A stretch of 64,000 nt of DNA, from positions 248,001 to 312,000 of the forward strand of contig JRWQ01000011.1 of assembly GCA_000775715.1 (NCBI GenBank), in the 5' to 3' direction. The position numbers were made by a program, and so were the translations under genes. Each line of letters begins with the position of its first letter. Position 1 is the stretch's first letter. Under the pieces are notes generated by a model. That model was not told the DNA's origin, searched no databases, and saw only the letters and a program-made list of their open reading frames with translations. Source of the DNA: Vibrio tubiashii. GTDB taxonomy: Bacteria; Pseudomonadota; Gammaproteobacteria; Enterobacterales; Vibrionaceae. This document shows positions 17,528 through 27,029 of the stretch, piece after piece.

Positions 17528-18871
17528 CTAAACCAAGAATATTGCCCCTAATCCTAAAAAGACTAAAAAACCGACTACGTCTGTTACGGTCGTTAGAACC
17601 ACTGAGCCAGCGACTGCAGGGTCAATATTAAGTTTTTTGAGCGTGAATGGTATCAAGGTGCCCGATGCTGCTGCGGCCAAGCTGTTGACGACGATAGCAC
17701 AGCCAATGATAACCCCCAGCGCAGGTGACTGAAAAACAAGATAGACAACGAAACCAATCACAGCAGCCATTATGATTCCGTTTATCGCCGCAATCTTTAG
17801 TTCTTTGTTGACGAGTAATTTAAGGTTGCTTTGATGTAGGTGATTTAAGGCAATACCACGCAGCGCAACCGCTAGCGTTTGACTGCCCGCTATACCACCC
17901 ATACTCGCTACTACAGGCATTAATATCGCCAAAGCGACGACCTGTTCGACGACGTTGTCAAAAACTCCGATGATCGCAGAGGCGACAAATGCAGTGAGTA
18001 AGTTTATCACTAACCAAAGCGCTCTTAACCTTGCTGCAACGGTTAAAGGAGTAAACAAATCTTCCTCACTCTTTACGTTTTCCTGTACGACTGCCTGAAG
18101 GCTGTTTTCACGTAAAGTTAATGCGATGGTTGACATGGAGATCACCCCCACAACCGTGCCTTGGGAAACGACGGGAAACCATAAGGTTGTGCCATCAATG
18201 GATAGCTGATTACTCACCTCGTTGATCTCTTGGTTACCATCTAGAATAGGAGAGAATACTGCGATTGATTTCAGCTTCACGCCATTGTCATTAAGCAGCA
18301 AAGTATCTGTTGGTATGACTCCAATTATTCCTGTTGAGTCTTTGACTACAATTATTCTAATTGGGTTCTCTGTATGCTTTTTCAGTTCGTCTTTTATTTT
18401 TCCCACGCTGTTATGTGCGTTTGCAACCAAGAAGCATGATTCAGCGTAGCGTCCTACTTCATCATCCTCGAAGGAGAGTGCTTGCTTTATATGAGCAACA
18501 GTGGCTGTACTTTGGGTTAGCAAAAACTCATCGACAAACTCGCTAGGTAAAAACTCAGCGAAGTTGATCACCTCATTTTCAGTAACAAAGCCAAGCCTTT
18601 CTTGTGCAAATTGTTCATCCAAAGCTAGGTGAATGTGTTTTGCTGTTTCAAATTGCAGGTAGTCGAGTATCGCCCAATACCGGGTGGCAGAGATCTCCTC
18701 AATTATCTCTATACGTTGAGGAACGTTGACCGACTCGAGTAGACTCGCGATTTCTGCATCGTTGCAGTCATGAAGAAAGCTAAGATCACTATTCGTCTCA
18801 ATAGCCGTTATGAAAGCAGCGAGTAATTCAGGTCTATTTTCAACGTCTGGGGTAGGGGTGATCTCTTTCAT
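17528..18871 (-). CDS. mgtE: MgtE magnesium transporter
   Basis: 447 residues with the MgtE plan: an N domain of helical repeats (about 10-130), a CBS pair (about 130-255; IRIIVVKDSTGIIGVIPTDTLLL and LWFPVVSQGTVVGVISMSTIAL) and five membrane helices (about 285-447). The pore region reads MPVVASMGGIAGSQTLAVALRG; the usual family sequence GNAGSQ is GIAGSQ here. The last helices end FLVFLGLGAIFLV. The cytosolic domains sense Mg and gate the channel. The 245-base upstream stretch shows no recognisable M-box riboswitch. Confidence 0.9.
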   Translation of the reverse strand: MKEITPTPDVENRPELLAAFITAIETNSDLSFLHDCNDAEIASLLESVNVPQRIEIIEEISATRYWAILDYLQFETAKHIHLALDEQFAQERLGFVTENEVINFAEFLPSEFVDEFLLTQSTATVAHIKQALSFEDDEVGRYAESCFLVANAHNSVGKIKDELKKHTENPIRIIVVKDSTGIIGVIPTDTLLLNDNGVKLKSIAVFSPILDGNQEINEVSNQLSIDGTTLWFPVVSQGTVVGVISMSTIALTLRENSLQAVVQENVKSEEDLFTPLTVAARLRALWLVINLLTAFVASAIIGVFDNVVEQVVALAILMPVVASMGGIAGSQTLAVALRGIALNHLHQSNLKLLVNKELKIAAINGIIMAAVIGFVVYLVFQSPALGVIIGCAIVVNSLAAAASGTLIPFTLKKLNIDPAVAGSVVLTTVTDVVGFLVFLGLGAIFLV

Positions 18872-19116
18872 AAGGGGATCCTAAAATTCTCTGCCATTCA
18901 GATATACTTGGTAACATCATTGGTATCAGGAAGTTAACATGACGATAAGCGAATTAACAATTGTTTTATAAAGGCATTAAAGTGTCTTACGGTTGGTCTG
19001 GTTATATCGTCGTTAAGCTCACAACGGGTAGAGGTTATACCTCAAGTCTTGGTTCGAGTAATCACATACTCCCGTCGGGTGATTGAATAGCTCGATTCAT
19101 CCACGTTTATAGTCAC

Positions 19117-19512
19117 TCACTCCTTGTCAAAACTATCTACCACGATCGCGCCCATGGATGCCGGCATTGCTATAACGATTACTCGCTTTATAGCGATGAG
19201 TGGTGAGTCGTAAAGCGGGAGTTTATCAATGCACAATAGGACTAACGCGACGACCATCGCAGTAAGAAAATACGCAGTAACAATACGAAGTATAAACTCT
19301 GTTACTCGACCAGCGACCTGCCTTTGGTAAACGCTTTCGAAGGTGTAAACGGATAGAAACAGGCACGATAGGGCAAGTAGCAAAGCGAGATTTGCGATAG
19401 GTAAGTGTTCACCAAGTTGCCACGCTTCTTCTGAAAAAGAAATCGGTACGGCAAGCGCAAATGCCCCAACGAATATTTGCCCGGCATCTTCGAGATTGAA
19501 GCTTTTTGACAC
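19117..19512 (-). CDS. Small inner-membrane protein (possibly DUF2391)
   Basis: 131 residues with four predicted membrane helices (about 12-28, 38-56, 72-96, 108-126). The N-terminal part AGQIFVGAFALAVPISFSEEAWQLGE resembles the DUF2391 membrane family, a tentative match. The family function is unknown. It is divergent from zntB and downstream-facing to mgtE, so an ion-related role is possible from context only. Confidence 0.6.
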   Translation of the reverse strand: MSKSFNLEDAGQIFVGAFALAVPISFSEEAWQLGEHLPIANLALLLALSCLFLSVYTFESVYQRQVAGRVTEFILRIVTAYFLTAMVVALVLLCIDKLPLYDSPLIAIKRVIVIAMPASMGAIVVDSFDKE

Positions 19513-19684
19513 AATGACTCCTATGCTTATCTAATCCCTTCAGTGGTAGATAAATTATTGATTGACTTGGCTGTTTTTAAAGCAAAGATTAACCTTAGTG
19601 ACTATGTTTAGTATAGGTTAGTTGATGGATCTTTTTTCATCTTCTACTGACACCAAATCGTATCTAAATTATGTGAGGAAGTTG

Positions 19685-20680
19685 ATGTCTCAATTTGGCT
19701 ATTCAGAAAAAGAACCGAGTGGATTGATTCATGCCTTGTTGTTGAATGGCAGTGGCGGCAGCGATCAACTGACCTGGGCCCAGGTTAATGAATTAGATAG
19801 CAATCAGCATGGTTTATGGCTGCATTTCGACTATAGCGACGTAGAAGCTCAAGATTGGATCCGGCACTGTAGTGGCTTAAATGAAATTGCGGCTGACGGT
19901 TTGCTTAATCAAGATCATCGTCCCCATGTTCTCACAAGGGGCAGTAACCTGCTTCTTATCTTAAGAGGGGTGAACCTTAATGAAGGCGCGGACCCGGAAG
20001 ATATGGTGTCACTCAGAATATGGACCAATGGTAAAGTGCTAATTAGTACGCGAAGAAGAATGCTGCTATCAACCCAAGATATTTTAGAAACCTTAGACAA
20101 TCATACAGGCCCGTTGTCCGTCAGCGAGCTAATGGTTTGCTGGGTGGAACGTGTTATTGCGCGGATGAATGATACGATAAATGTATTGGAGGACAAGGTT
20201 TCAGAAATTGAAGAAGCGCTCTTCGATGCTGAACCGAACAAGCTTCGCTCTACATTACTTAAGATTAGACAGCAATGTATCGGTCTTCGCCGCTACATAG
20301 CGCCACAAAGAGAAGCGCTAAATAAACTGGTATCTGAGCCTCTGAGTTGGCTCAATGATATTGACCGCCTCACGTTGCGTAGCATCGCCGACCGACAAGT
20401 GCGTTATGTTGAAGACATTGATGCTATTAAAGAGCGAGCCACAATGGTGAAAGAGGAGCTAGTTAGTCGGATATCAGAACAGCTCAATAACCGCAGTTAT
20501 GTCCTCACCGTCGTTGCTGCAATCTTCCTACCTTTAGGCTTTTTTACTGGGTTAATGGGCGTGAACGTTGGAGGGATGCCAGGACTCGAAAATCAGATGG
20601 CGTTTTGGCTTGTTGTCGGTATCTGCGTTGGCTGTACTGGGTTGCTGGGCGCGTATTTCTATTTAAAAAAATGGTTCTAA
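19685..20680 (+). CDS. zntB: Zinc transporter of the CorA family (ZntB)
   Basis: About 331 residues, close to the 327 of E. coli ZntB. A large cytoplasmic domain (DQLTWAQVNELDSNQHGLWLHFDYSD; LRIWTNGKVLISTRRRMLLSTQDI), a long helix, then two C-terminal membrane helices. The pore motif is LGFFTGLMGVNVGGMPG; GVNVGG[MI]PG is the ZntB form of the CorA GMN motif. ATG 19685 is preferred over TTG 19622/ATG 19625 because GAGGAA lies just upstream and the length then fits the family. It probably moves Zn by a proton-coupled mechanism. Direction and metal are inferred from the family. Confidence 0.85.
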   Translation: MSQFGYSEKEPSGLIHALLLNGSGGSDQLTWAQVNELDSNQHGLWLHFDYSDVEAQDWIRHCSGLNEIAADGLLNQDHRPHVLTRGSNLLLILRGVNLNEGADPEDMVSLRIWTNGKVLISTRRRMLLSTQDILETLDNHTGPLSVSELMVCWVERVIARMNDTINVLEDKVSEIEEALFDAEPNKLRSTLLKIRQQCIGLRRYIAPQREALNKLVSEPLSWLNDIDRLTLRSIADRQVRYVEDIDAIKERATMVKEELVSRISEQLNNRSYVLTVVAAIFLPLGFFTGLMGVNVGGMPGLENQMAFWLVVGICVGCTGLLGAYFYLKKWF

Positions 20681-21198
20681 TTACTATAGCGAAAGACTAG
20701 GTGATAACGTTAATTAGTGCGTTTGAGTAGAGGGGCTGTGCGTCATTTTGGGGCGCTGATAACTATGATTGTGCATCTAGGTGATAGAGGTCACATAACC
20801 TGTTTTAAGCGGAGTTGAATCTAGTTAACTGTTAGCTAAATTACATTACTTTTGTTAATTTTTTAGCACAATGTCTAGCATAAGATGCTAACAAATGGCG
20901 TCTTATCAGACAATGTGGCACTTAGGTCTACTGTCTGGACGGATCTCATGTTAATTAACTGAGTATTTTATTTTTACTAGTGATATTAACTGTTTCATTG
21001 ATGCTATCGCAAAATTATACGATTTTTTGCTACATTTTTATGGCAAATTACTTCGATGATTGATACTGTGTGCCGCAATCTTTGTGTGGATTTAGGTTTT
21101 TGTGCTTAAAATTTAGGCTAAGCAGATCTAAATCACTGTCCGTTCTAGTGCCATACAAAGAAGTCATGGATGCAAATAAAAAACTTGGAGTTTTACGC
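20681..21198. other. Long leader/promoter region of oppA
   Basis: 518 bases without a convincing gene. It holds a weak CRP-like sequence (TGATAGAGGTCACA near 20782-20795) and a GTTAGC...GCTAAC pair around 20829-20893. No terminator for zntB was found. A reading frame continuous with oppA from 21070 exists, but the signal peptide shows that translation begins at 21199. The length suggests a regulated oppA leader; no known RNA element was recognised. Confidence 0.4.
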
Positions 21199-22869
21199 AT
21201 GTATAAGAACAAAATTACACGCGCTCTATTAGTAGGCGCGGGCCTTTCTTTAGCTTTAACTGGTTGTGGCGACAAACCAGAAGAAAAACAAGCTGCTCAG
21301 CCAGCACCTGCTCCTGAAGCTAAATCAGATTCTCAAACAGTTGAACTTGCTGACGTACAAGAAATCGTTCGTGGTAACGGTACTGAAGTAGCAACAATCG
21401 ACCCTCATAAATCACAAGGTGTTCCAGAATCTCACGTTATTCGTGACCTTCTTGAAGGCCTAGTTAACCAAGACGAAAACGGTAACACTATCCCAGGTGT
21501 TGCAGAGTCTTGGGAAACAGAAGACAACAAAACGTTCACTTTCCACCTACGCAAAGATGCAAAATGGTCGAATGGTGATCCTGTAACAGCTGGCGATTTC
21601 GTATTCAGCTTCCAGCGTGCAGTTGATCCAAATACTGCGTCTCCGTACTCTTGGTACATGGAATACACCAAGATGGCGAACGCTAAAGACATCATTGCTG
21701 GTAAAAAAGACAAAAGCGAGCTAGGTGTTAAAGCGGTTGATGATCACACGCTAGTTGTTGAACTTGACGCTGCAGTACCATACTTCGTAATGATGATGGG
21801 CCACACTACAGTTAAACCAGTACACCAAGCGACGGTTGAGAAGTTTGGTGATCAGTGGACTAAACCAGAAAACTTCGTTGGTAACGGCGCATTCGTTGTA
21901 GACAACTGGGTTGTAAACGAGCGTTTGGTTCTTAAGCGTAACGAACAGTACTGGGACAACGCAAACACCAAGCTAAACAAAGTGACTTTCCTACCTATCG
22001 AAAACCAGGTAGCAGAGATGAACCGTTTCCTAGCGGGTGAGATTGATATCTCTTACGAACTGCCTGTAGAGCACTTCAAGCGTCTTAAGAAAGAGCACCC
22101 AGAAGAAGTATCGGTTACTGGTAACCTATGTACTTACTACTACATCTTCAACACTAAGAAAGCACCTTTCGATGACGTTCGCGTACGTAAAGCGATCTCT
22201 TACGCTATCGACCGTAACATCGTAACTGACGCTATCCTAGCCCAAGGTCAAAAACCAGCTTACTTCCTAACTCCTGAGATCACGGCAGGCTTCAACCCAG
22301 AAATGCCAGCATACGGTCAAATGACTCAAGCTGAGCGTGATGCAGAAGCGAAACGTCTTCTAGAAGAAGCAGGTTTTGGCTCAGACAACCCACTGAAATT
22401 TAACCTTCTGTACAACACATCTGAGAACCACAAGAAAGTTGCTGTAGCACTGGGTTCAATGTGGAAGAAGACACTTGGCCTAGACGTTACTCTAGAGAAC
22501 CAAGAGTGGAAAACTTACCTATCAAGTAAAGATTCAGGCGACTTCGAAGTGGCGCGTGCCGGTTGGTGTGGTGACTACAACGAAGCTTCATCGTTCCTAA
22601 CACTAATGAAGAGCACCAACACAACTGGTGGTATTCACTACGGTAGCACGGCTTACGATGAAATCATGAATAAAGCAATTGCCGCGGCTTCTGAAGAAGA
22701 GCGTCAAGCGCTTTACCTAGAAGCTGAGAAGCTACTAGCAAAAGATATGCCTATCGCTCCTATCTACCAGTACGTGAAATCACGTCTACTTTCTCCTAAG
22801 GTTGGCGGCTTCCCAGCAAACAACCCTGAAGAGAAGATCTACTCTAAAGATCTATACATCATCAAGTAA
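21199..22869 (+). CDS. oppA: Oligopeptide ABC transporter, substrate-binding lipoprotein
   Basis: About 556 residues. Start ATG 21199 has TTGGAG 8 bases upstream and a lipoprotein signal MYKNKITRALLVGAGLSLALTGC (Cys23). An SBP_bac_5 domain fills the rest: NGTEVATIDPHKSQGVPESH, then VAESWETEDNKTFTFHLRKDAKWSNGDPVTAGDFVFSFQRAVDP, the classical OppA signature. It captures oligopeptides for OppBCDF. Codon use is strongly biased (CTA, CGT, GGT), as in abundant proteins. A hairpin follows before oppB. Confidence 0.96.
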   Translation: MYKNKITRALLVGAGLSLALTGCGDKPEEKQAAQPAPAPEAKSDSQTVELADVQEIVRGNGTEVATIDPHKSQGVPESHVIRDLLEGLVNQDENGNTIPGVAESWETEDNKTFTFHLRKDAKWSNGDPVTAGDFVFSFQRAVDPNTASPYSWYMEYTKMANAKDIIAGKKDKSELGVKAVDDHTLVVELDAAVPYFVMMMGHTTVKPVHQATVEKFGDQWTKPENFVGNGAFVVDNWVVNERLVLKRNEQYWDNANTKLNKVTFLPIENQVAEMNRFLAGEIDISYELPVEHFKRLKKEHPEEVSVTGNLCTYYYIFNTKKAPFDDVRVRKAISYAIDRNIVTDAILAQGQKPAYFLTPEITAGFNPEMPAYGQMTQAERDAEAKRLLEEAGFGSDNPLKFNLLYNTSENHKKVAVALGSMWKKTLGLDVTLENQEWKTYLSSKDSGDFEVARAGWCGDYNEASSFLTLMKSTNTTGGIHYGSTAYDEIMNKAIAAASEEERQALYLEAEKLLAKDMPIAPIYQYVKSRLLSPKVGGFPANNPEEKIYSKDLYIIK

Positions 22870-22901
22870 TCCTTGAACTGATAGAACTATAAAATATTGG
22901 C

Positions 22902-22925
22902 CTGCATGTGAGAAATTACATGCAG
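22902..22925 (+). repeat. Intercistronic hairpin between oppA and oppB
   Basis: CTGCATGT and ACATGCAG form a perfect 8-base stem with an 8-base loop. There is no T-run. Such hairpins often protect the upstream mRNA and let the binding protein be made in excess of the membrane parts. Confidence 0.55.
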
Positions 22926-23007
22926 TGCCTCTATACAATCTAAATTCGTAGAAATTTGATTGATTCTTTATTTATTTTTAATTGTCACAGACTGAAAGAG
23001 TGAGTTT

Positions 23008-23928
23008 ATGCTTAAATTCATCGCTAAAAGGATATTTGAGGCGATCCCAACTATGTTGGTATTGATCACCGTATCTTTCTTTCTCATGCGTTTTGCTCCA
23101 GGTAATCCATTCTCGAGCGAACGTCCACTTCCGCCAGAAGTTATGGCGAACATCGAAGCTAAATACGGGCTAGATAAGCCAGTATTTGAGCAATACACTA
23201 CCTATTTGACGAACGTCATCCAAGGGGATTTTGGTCCTTCATTTAAGTACCTTGATTACTCGGTGAATGAACTGATTTCCGTGGCACTGCCAGTGTCGGC
23301 GAAAGTAGGCTTTATCGCGTTTATCTTTACGGTCATTATGGGGGTCACGGTTGGTACGATTGCTGCCTTGAAGCAAAATACCTGGGTTGACTACACCATA
23401 ATGTCCACCGCCATGTTAGGTGTGGTAATGCCATCGTTTGTATTGGCGCCAGCACTTATCTATATTTTCTCACTGCATTGGAACCTGTTCCCTGCCGGTG
23501 GTTGGCTTGACGGTAGCTTGAAGTACTTAGTGCTTCCAGTTATTGGTATGTCTTTGCTCTACGTAGCAACCTTTGCGCGTATTACACGTGGCTCGATGAT
23601 TGAAACACTGAACAGTAACTTTATCCGTACTGCACGTGCAAAAGGGCTAAGTTACCGTTACATCATCATTAAACACGCACTTAAACCAGCGCTTCTTCCT
23701 GTTGTTTCTTACATGGGTCCAGCGTTCGTAGGTATCATCACAGGTTCCGTTGTTATCGAAACTATTTTTGGTTTACCTGGTATTGGTAAGCTATTCGTTA
23801 ACGCAGCATTTAACCGTGACTACTCGCTTGTAATGGGGGTAACCATTCTAATTGGTTTCCTATTTATCCTATTCAACGCGATTGTAGATATTCTACTTGC
23901 AATGATTGACCCGAAAATTCGCTACTAA
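23008..23928 (+). CDS. oppB: Oligopeptide ABC transporter permease OppB
   Basis: 306 residues, six membrane helices, beginning MLKFIAKRIFEAIPTMLVLITVSFFLMRFAPGNPF, a typical OppB start. The cytoplasmic EAA loop is RTARAKGLSYRYIIIKHALKPALLPVV, which couples to the ATPases. Located 138 bases after oppA and 15 bases before oppC. Confidence 0.96.
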   Translation: MLKFIAKRIFEAIPTMLVLITVSFFLMRFAPGNPFSSERPLPPEVMANIEAKYGLDKPVFEQYTTYLTNVIQGDFGPSFKYLDYSVNELISVALPVSAKVGFIAFIFTVIMGVTVGTIAALKQNTWVDYTIMSTAMLGVVMPSFVLAPALIYIFSLHWNLFPAGGWLDGSLKYLVLPVIGMSLLYVATFARITRGSMIETLNSNFIRTARAKGLSYRYIIIKHALKPALLPVVSYMGPAFVGIITGSVVIETIFGLPGIGKLFVNAAFNRDYSLVMGVTILIGFLFILFNAIVDILLAMIDPKIRY

Positions 23929-23943
23929 CAGGGACGTTTGGTT

Positions 23944-24846
23944 ATGTTAACGAAAAAAGAAAACCTCGACGCGATTGAGAAGTTCTCTGAAAACTTAGAG
24001 ATTGAAGGTCGTAGTCTATGGCAAGACGCCCGTATTCGCTTTATGCGTAACAAAGCGGCGATGGTGAGCTTGTTTATCCTATTTTTAATGACGCTAGCGG
24101 TAATTGTGTTGCCGATGATTGCGCCATTTACTTACGACGATACTGATTGGTACGCGATGCACGTTGGCCCTAACGCAGAGCACTGGTTTGGGACTGATAG
24201 TTTAGGTCGTGACTTATATGTTCGTACGCTTATTGGTGGCCGAATCTCACTCATGGTGGGTGTGATGGGCGCATTCGTCGCTGTGTTGATCGGAACGCTT
24301 TACGGTGCGGCTTCTGGCTTCATTGGCGGTAAAGTTGACCGTATCATGATGCGTATCCTAGAGATCCTGTACGCAGTACCATTTATGTTCCTAGTTATCG
24401 TACTAGTGACATTCTTTGGTCGTAATATCATCCTTATCTTCGTCGCTATCGGTGCGATTGCATGGCTAGATATGGCGCGTATTGTACGTGGCCAAACACT
24501 TAGCCTTCGCAGCAAAGAGTTTATTGAAGCGGCGCACGTTTGTGGTGTGAGCAAGTGGAAAATCATCACTCGTCACATCGTGCCGAACGTACTGGGTATT
24601 GTTGCGGTTTACTCAACGCTTCTTATCCCAAGTATGATTCTCACTGAGTCATTCTTATCATTCCTTGGTCTTGGTGTTCAGGAGCCGATGACAAGTTGGG
24701 GCGCACTTCTACAAGAAGGTGCACAGACAATGGAAGTAGCAATCTGGCAGTTGGCATTCCCTGCTGTATTCATGGTTGTGACGCTATTCTGCTTCAACTA
24801 CGTCGGTGACGGTCTGCGCGACGCGCTTGATCCAAAAGACAGATAA
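23944..24846 (+). CDS. oppC: Oligopeptide ABC transporter permease OppC
   Basis: 300 residues. ATG 23944 (MLTKKENLDAIEKF) is preferred to TTG 23938. An N-terminal cytoplasmic segment leads to NKAAMVSLFILFLMTLAVIVLPMIAPF; GTDSLGRDLYVRTLIGGRISL is the OppC/DppC signature and FIEAAHVCGVSKWKIITRHIVPNVLG is the EAA loop. Partner of OppB in the membrane channel. Confidence 0.95.
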   Translation: MLTKKENLDAIEKFSENLEIEGRSLWQDARIRFMRNKAAMVSLFILFLMTLAVIVLPMIAPFTYDDTDWYAMHVGPNAEHWFGTDSLGRDLYVRTLIGGRISLMVGVMGAFVAVLIGTLYGAASGFIGGKVDRIMMRILEILYAVPFMFLVIVLVTFFGRNIILIFVAIGAIAWLDMARIVRGQTLSLRSKEFIEAAHVCGVSKWKIITRHIVPNVLGIVAVYSTLLIPSMILTESFLSFLGLGVQEPMTSWGALLQEGAQTMEVAIWQLAFPAVFMVVTLFCFNYVGDGLRDALDPKDR

Positions 24847-24889
24847 CTAGAAAGCAATAATTAAAAATCTAGAAAAGATTAAGGAAGCA

Positions 24890-25864
24890 ATGATGAGCTT
24901 ATTAGATGTCAAAGATCTGCGCGTAGAGTTTACCACTCAAGATGGTATCGTCACCGCAGTAAACGATTTAAACTTTTCTCTGAACCAAGGCGAGACTCTA
25001 GGTATCGTAGGTGAATCTGGTTCAGGTAAGTCACAAACTGTATTTGCAATCATGGGACTACTGGCTAAGAACGGTATCATCTCAGGTAGTGCAAAATTCG
25101 AAGGTAACGAGATCCTCAACCTTCCAGAAAAAGCCCTTAACAAGGTGCGTGCTGAACAGATCGCAATGATCTTCCAAGACCCAATGACGTCGCTTAACCC
25201 GTACATGAAGGTAAGCGATCAGCTAATGGAAGTGTTAATGCTTCATAAAGGCATGGGCAAAGCGGAAGCATTCGAAGAGTCGGTACGCATGCTTGAAGCG
25301 GTGAAAATTCCAGAAGCTCGTAAGCGTATCACCATGTACCCGCATGAGTTCTCAGGCGGTATGCGTCAACGTGTCATGATTGCAATGGCGCTGCTATGTC
25401 GTCCTAAACTACTGATTGCAGACGAGCCAACCACGGCTCTTGATGTAACGGTTCAAGCGCAGATCATGGACCTACTGAACGAGCTGAAGTCTGAGTTCAA
25501 TACTGCAATTATCATGATCACCCACGACTTGGGTGTTGTTGCGGGCTCATGTGACAAAGTGTTGGTTATGTACGCTGGTCGTACAATGGAATACGGTACT
25601 GTCGATGAGATCTTCTACAACCCTAGCCACCCGTACGCAGAAGGCCTGCTAAAAGCGATTCCGCGTCTCGATACTGAAGGTGAGATTCTACCTACCATTC
25701 CAGGTAACCCGCCTAACTTACTGCGTTTACCACCAGGCTGCCCATACCAAGAGCGCTGCCACCGTGTGATGGACCGTTGTAAGCAAGAAGCGCCGATCTT
25801 AACGCCATTTGGTGATGGTCGTCAGCGCGCGTGTTTTTCTGAATGGGAGGCTTGGAAAAAATGA
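24890..25864 (+). CDS. oppD: Oligopeptide ABC transporter ATPase OppD
   Basis: 324 residues. Walker A GESGSGKSQ, Q-loop FQDPMTSLNP, signature FSGGMRQRVMIAMALL, Walker B LLIADEPTTALD and H-loop MITHDLGVV are all intact. The C-terminal oligopeptide-transporter extension carries the Cys-rich CPYQERCHRVMDRC region, usual for OppD/F. A second ATG at 24893 is equally possible. It overlaps oppF by an ATGA. Confidence 0.95.
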   Translation: MMSLLDVKDLRVEFTTQDGIVTAVNDLNFSLNQGETLGIVGESGSGKSQTVFAIMGLLAKNGIISGSAKFEGNEILNLPEKALNKVRAEQIAMIFQDPMTSLNPYMKVSDQLMEVLMLHKGMGKAEAFEESVRMLEAVKIPEARKRITMYPHEFSGGMRQRVMIAMALLCRPKLLIADEPTTALDVTVQAQIMDLLNELKSEFNTAIIMITHDLGVVAGSCDKVLVMYAGRTMEYGTVDEIFYNPSHPYAEGLLKAIPRLDTEGEILPTIPGNPPNLLRLPPGCPYQERCHRVMDRCKQEAPILTPFGDGRQRACFSEWEAWKK

Positions 25865-26853
25865 GTGTAGATAAAAACCTAATTCTTGACGTAAAAAACT
25901 TAAAAGTTCACTTCAGCATTGCGTCTAAGTCTGCATGGCCTTGGTCAAAGCCTGCCAATCTGAAAGCAGTGGATGGCGTAGATGTTCGCCTATATGAAGG
26001 TGAAACTTTGGGCGTGGTAGGTGAGTCTGGCTGTGGTAAGTCGACTTTTGCCCGTGCCATCATCGGCTTGGTTGAAGCGACAGACGGTGACGTTATGTGG
26101 CTTGGGCAAGACTTAACTAAGATGCAAGAAGTTCAGCGCCGTGAAACTCGTAAAGAGATCCAGATGATTTTCCAAGATCCTTTGGCTTCTCTTAACCCAC
26201 GTATGACAGTGGGCGACATCATTGCTGAGCCTTTGGAAACTTTCTATCCAGAGCTTTCTAAGCAAGAAGTGAAAGACCGTGTTAAAGAAATGATGGCTAA
26301 AGTGGGTCTGCTGCCTAACGTGATCAACCGCTACCCGCACGAGTTTTCAGGCGGTCAGTGTCAGCGTATCGGTATTGCACGCGCACTGATTCTTAAACCG
26401 AAGATGATTATCTGTGATGAGCCAGTTTCAGCTCTTGACGTATCGATTCAAGCTCAGGTAGTTAACCTGCTAAAAGAGTTGCAAAAAGAGCTAGGTCTCT
26501 CACTTGTGTTCATTGCTCACGACTTATCGGTCGTGAAACATATCTCTGACCGTGTGTTGGTGATGTACTTAGGCAACGCCGTTGAGTTAGGTGAGGCAGA
26601 TGCACTGTTTGCTGACCCTAAACACCCTTATACGCGCGCCCTGATGTCTGCAGTACCAATTCCAGATCCGAAGCTAGAACGCAACAAGCAGATTGAAATG
26701 CTTGAAGGTGACCTTCCTTCACCGATTAATCCACCTTCTGGTTGTGTTTTCCGCACTCGTTGTCCTCAAGCAACCGAGGCGTGTGCGCAGACTAAACCGA
26801 CTATTGAAGGTAGCGACGTTCACGCAGTTTCGTGCCTACACGTTAGCGTATAA
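25861..26853 (+). CDS. oppF: Oligopeptide ABC transporter ATPase OppF
   Basis: 330 residues. Start ATG 25861 overlaps the oppD stop (ATGA) and has GGGAGG about 10 bases upstream, so an earlier in-frame ATG (25843) is unlikely. Walker A GESGCGKST, Q-loop FQDPLASLNPR, signature FSGGQCQRIGIARALI, Walker B MIICDEPVSALD and C-terminal SGCVFRTRCPQATEAC are present. Pairs with OppD to power uptake. A terminator follows. Confidence 0.95.
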   Translation: MSVDKNLILDVKNLKVHFSIASKSAWPWSKPANLKAVDGVDVRLYEGETLGVVGESGCGKSTFARAIIGLVEATDGDVMWLGQDLTKMQEVQRRETRKEIQMIFQDPLASLNPRMTVGDIIAEPLETFYPELSKQEVKDRVKEMMAKVGLLPNVINRYPHEFSGGQCQRIGIARALILKPKMIICDEPVSALDVSIQAQVVNLLKELQKELGLSLVFIAHDLSVVKHISDRVLVMYLGNAVELGEADALFADPKHPYTRALMSAVPIPDPKLERNKQIEMLEGDLPSPINPPSGCVFRTRCPQATEACAQTKPTIEGSDVHAVSCLHVSV

Positions 26854-26873
26854 TTTCAGCCTGTGACGGGCTT

Positions 26874-26907
26874 AAGCGCGGCATCCTATAGGGGTCGCGC
26901 TTTTTTT
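26874..26907 (+). terminator. Terminator of the opp operon
   Basis: AAGCGCG and CGCGCTT pair around a 15-base loop, followed by seven T residues, 20 bases after the oppF stop. Confidence 0.85.
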
Positions 26908-27029
26908 ATCTGTTAGGCACTGACATCCATTCAAAATATTTGAACAACTAAGCCAATTGTCTCTAACCACCCATATTGAGTATTTATTTATACTCAATCT
27001 ATTCAAAGAATAGGGGTTAGGAGAGTGCA

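Noticed and set aside
18872..19116. Magnesium riboswitch before mgtE
   Set aside because: No M-box conserved sequence could be recognised; the small hairpin AATCAC...GTGATT is not enough.
20782..20795. CRP site in the oppA leader
   Set aside because: Only the right half (TCACA) fits; the left half deviates, so it is too weak to list as a site.
21070..21198. N-terminal extension of OppA
   Set aside because: The lipoprotein signal peptide begins at 21199, with its own ribosome site.
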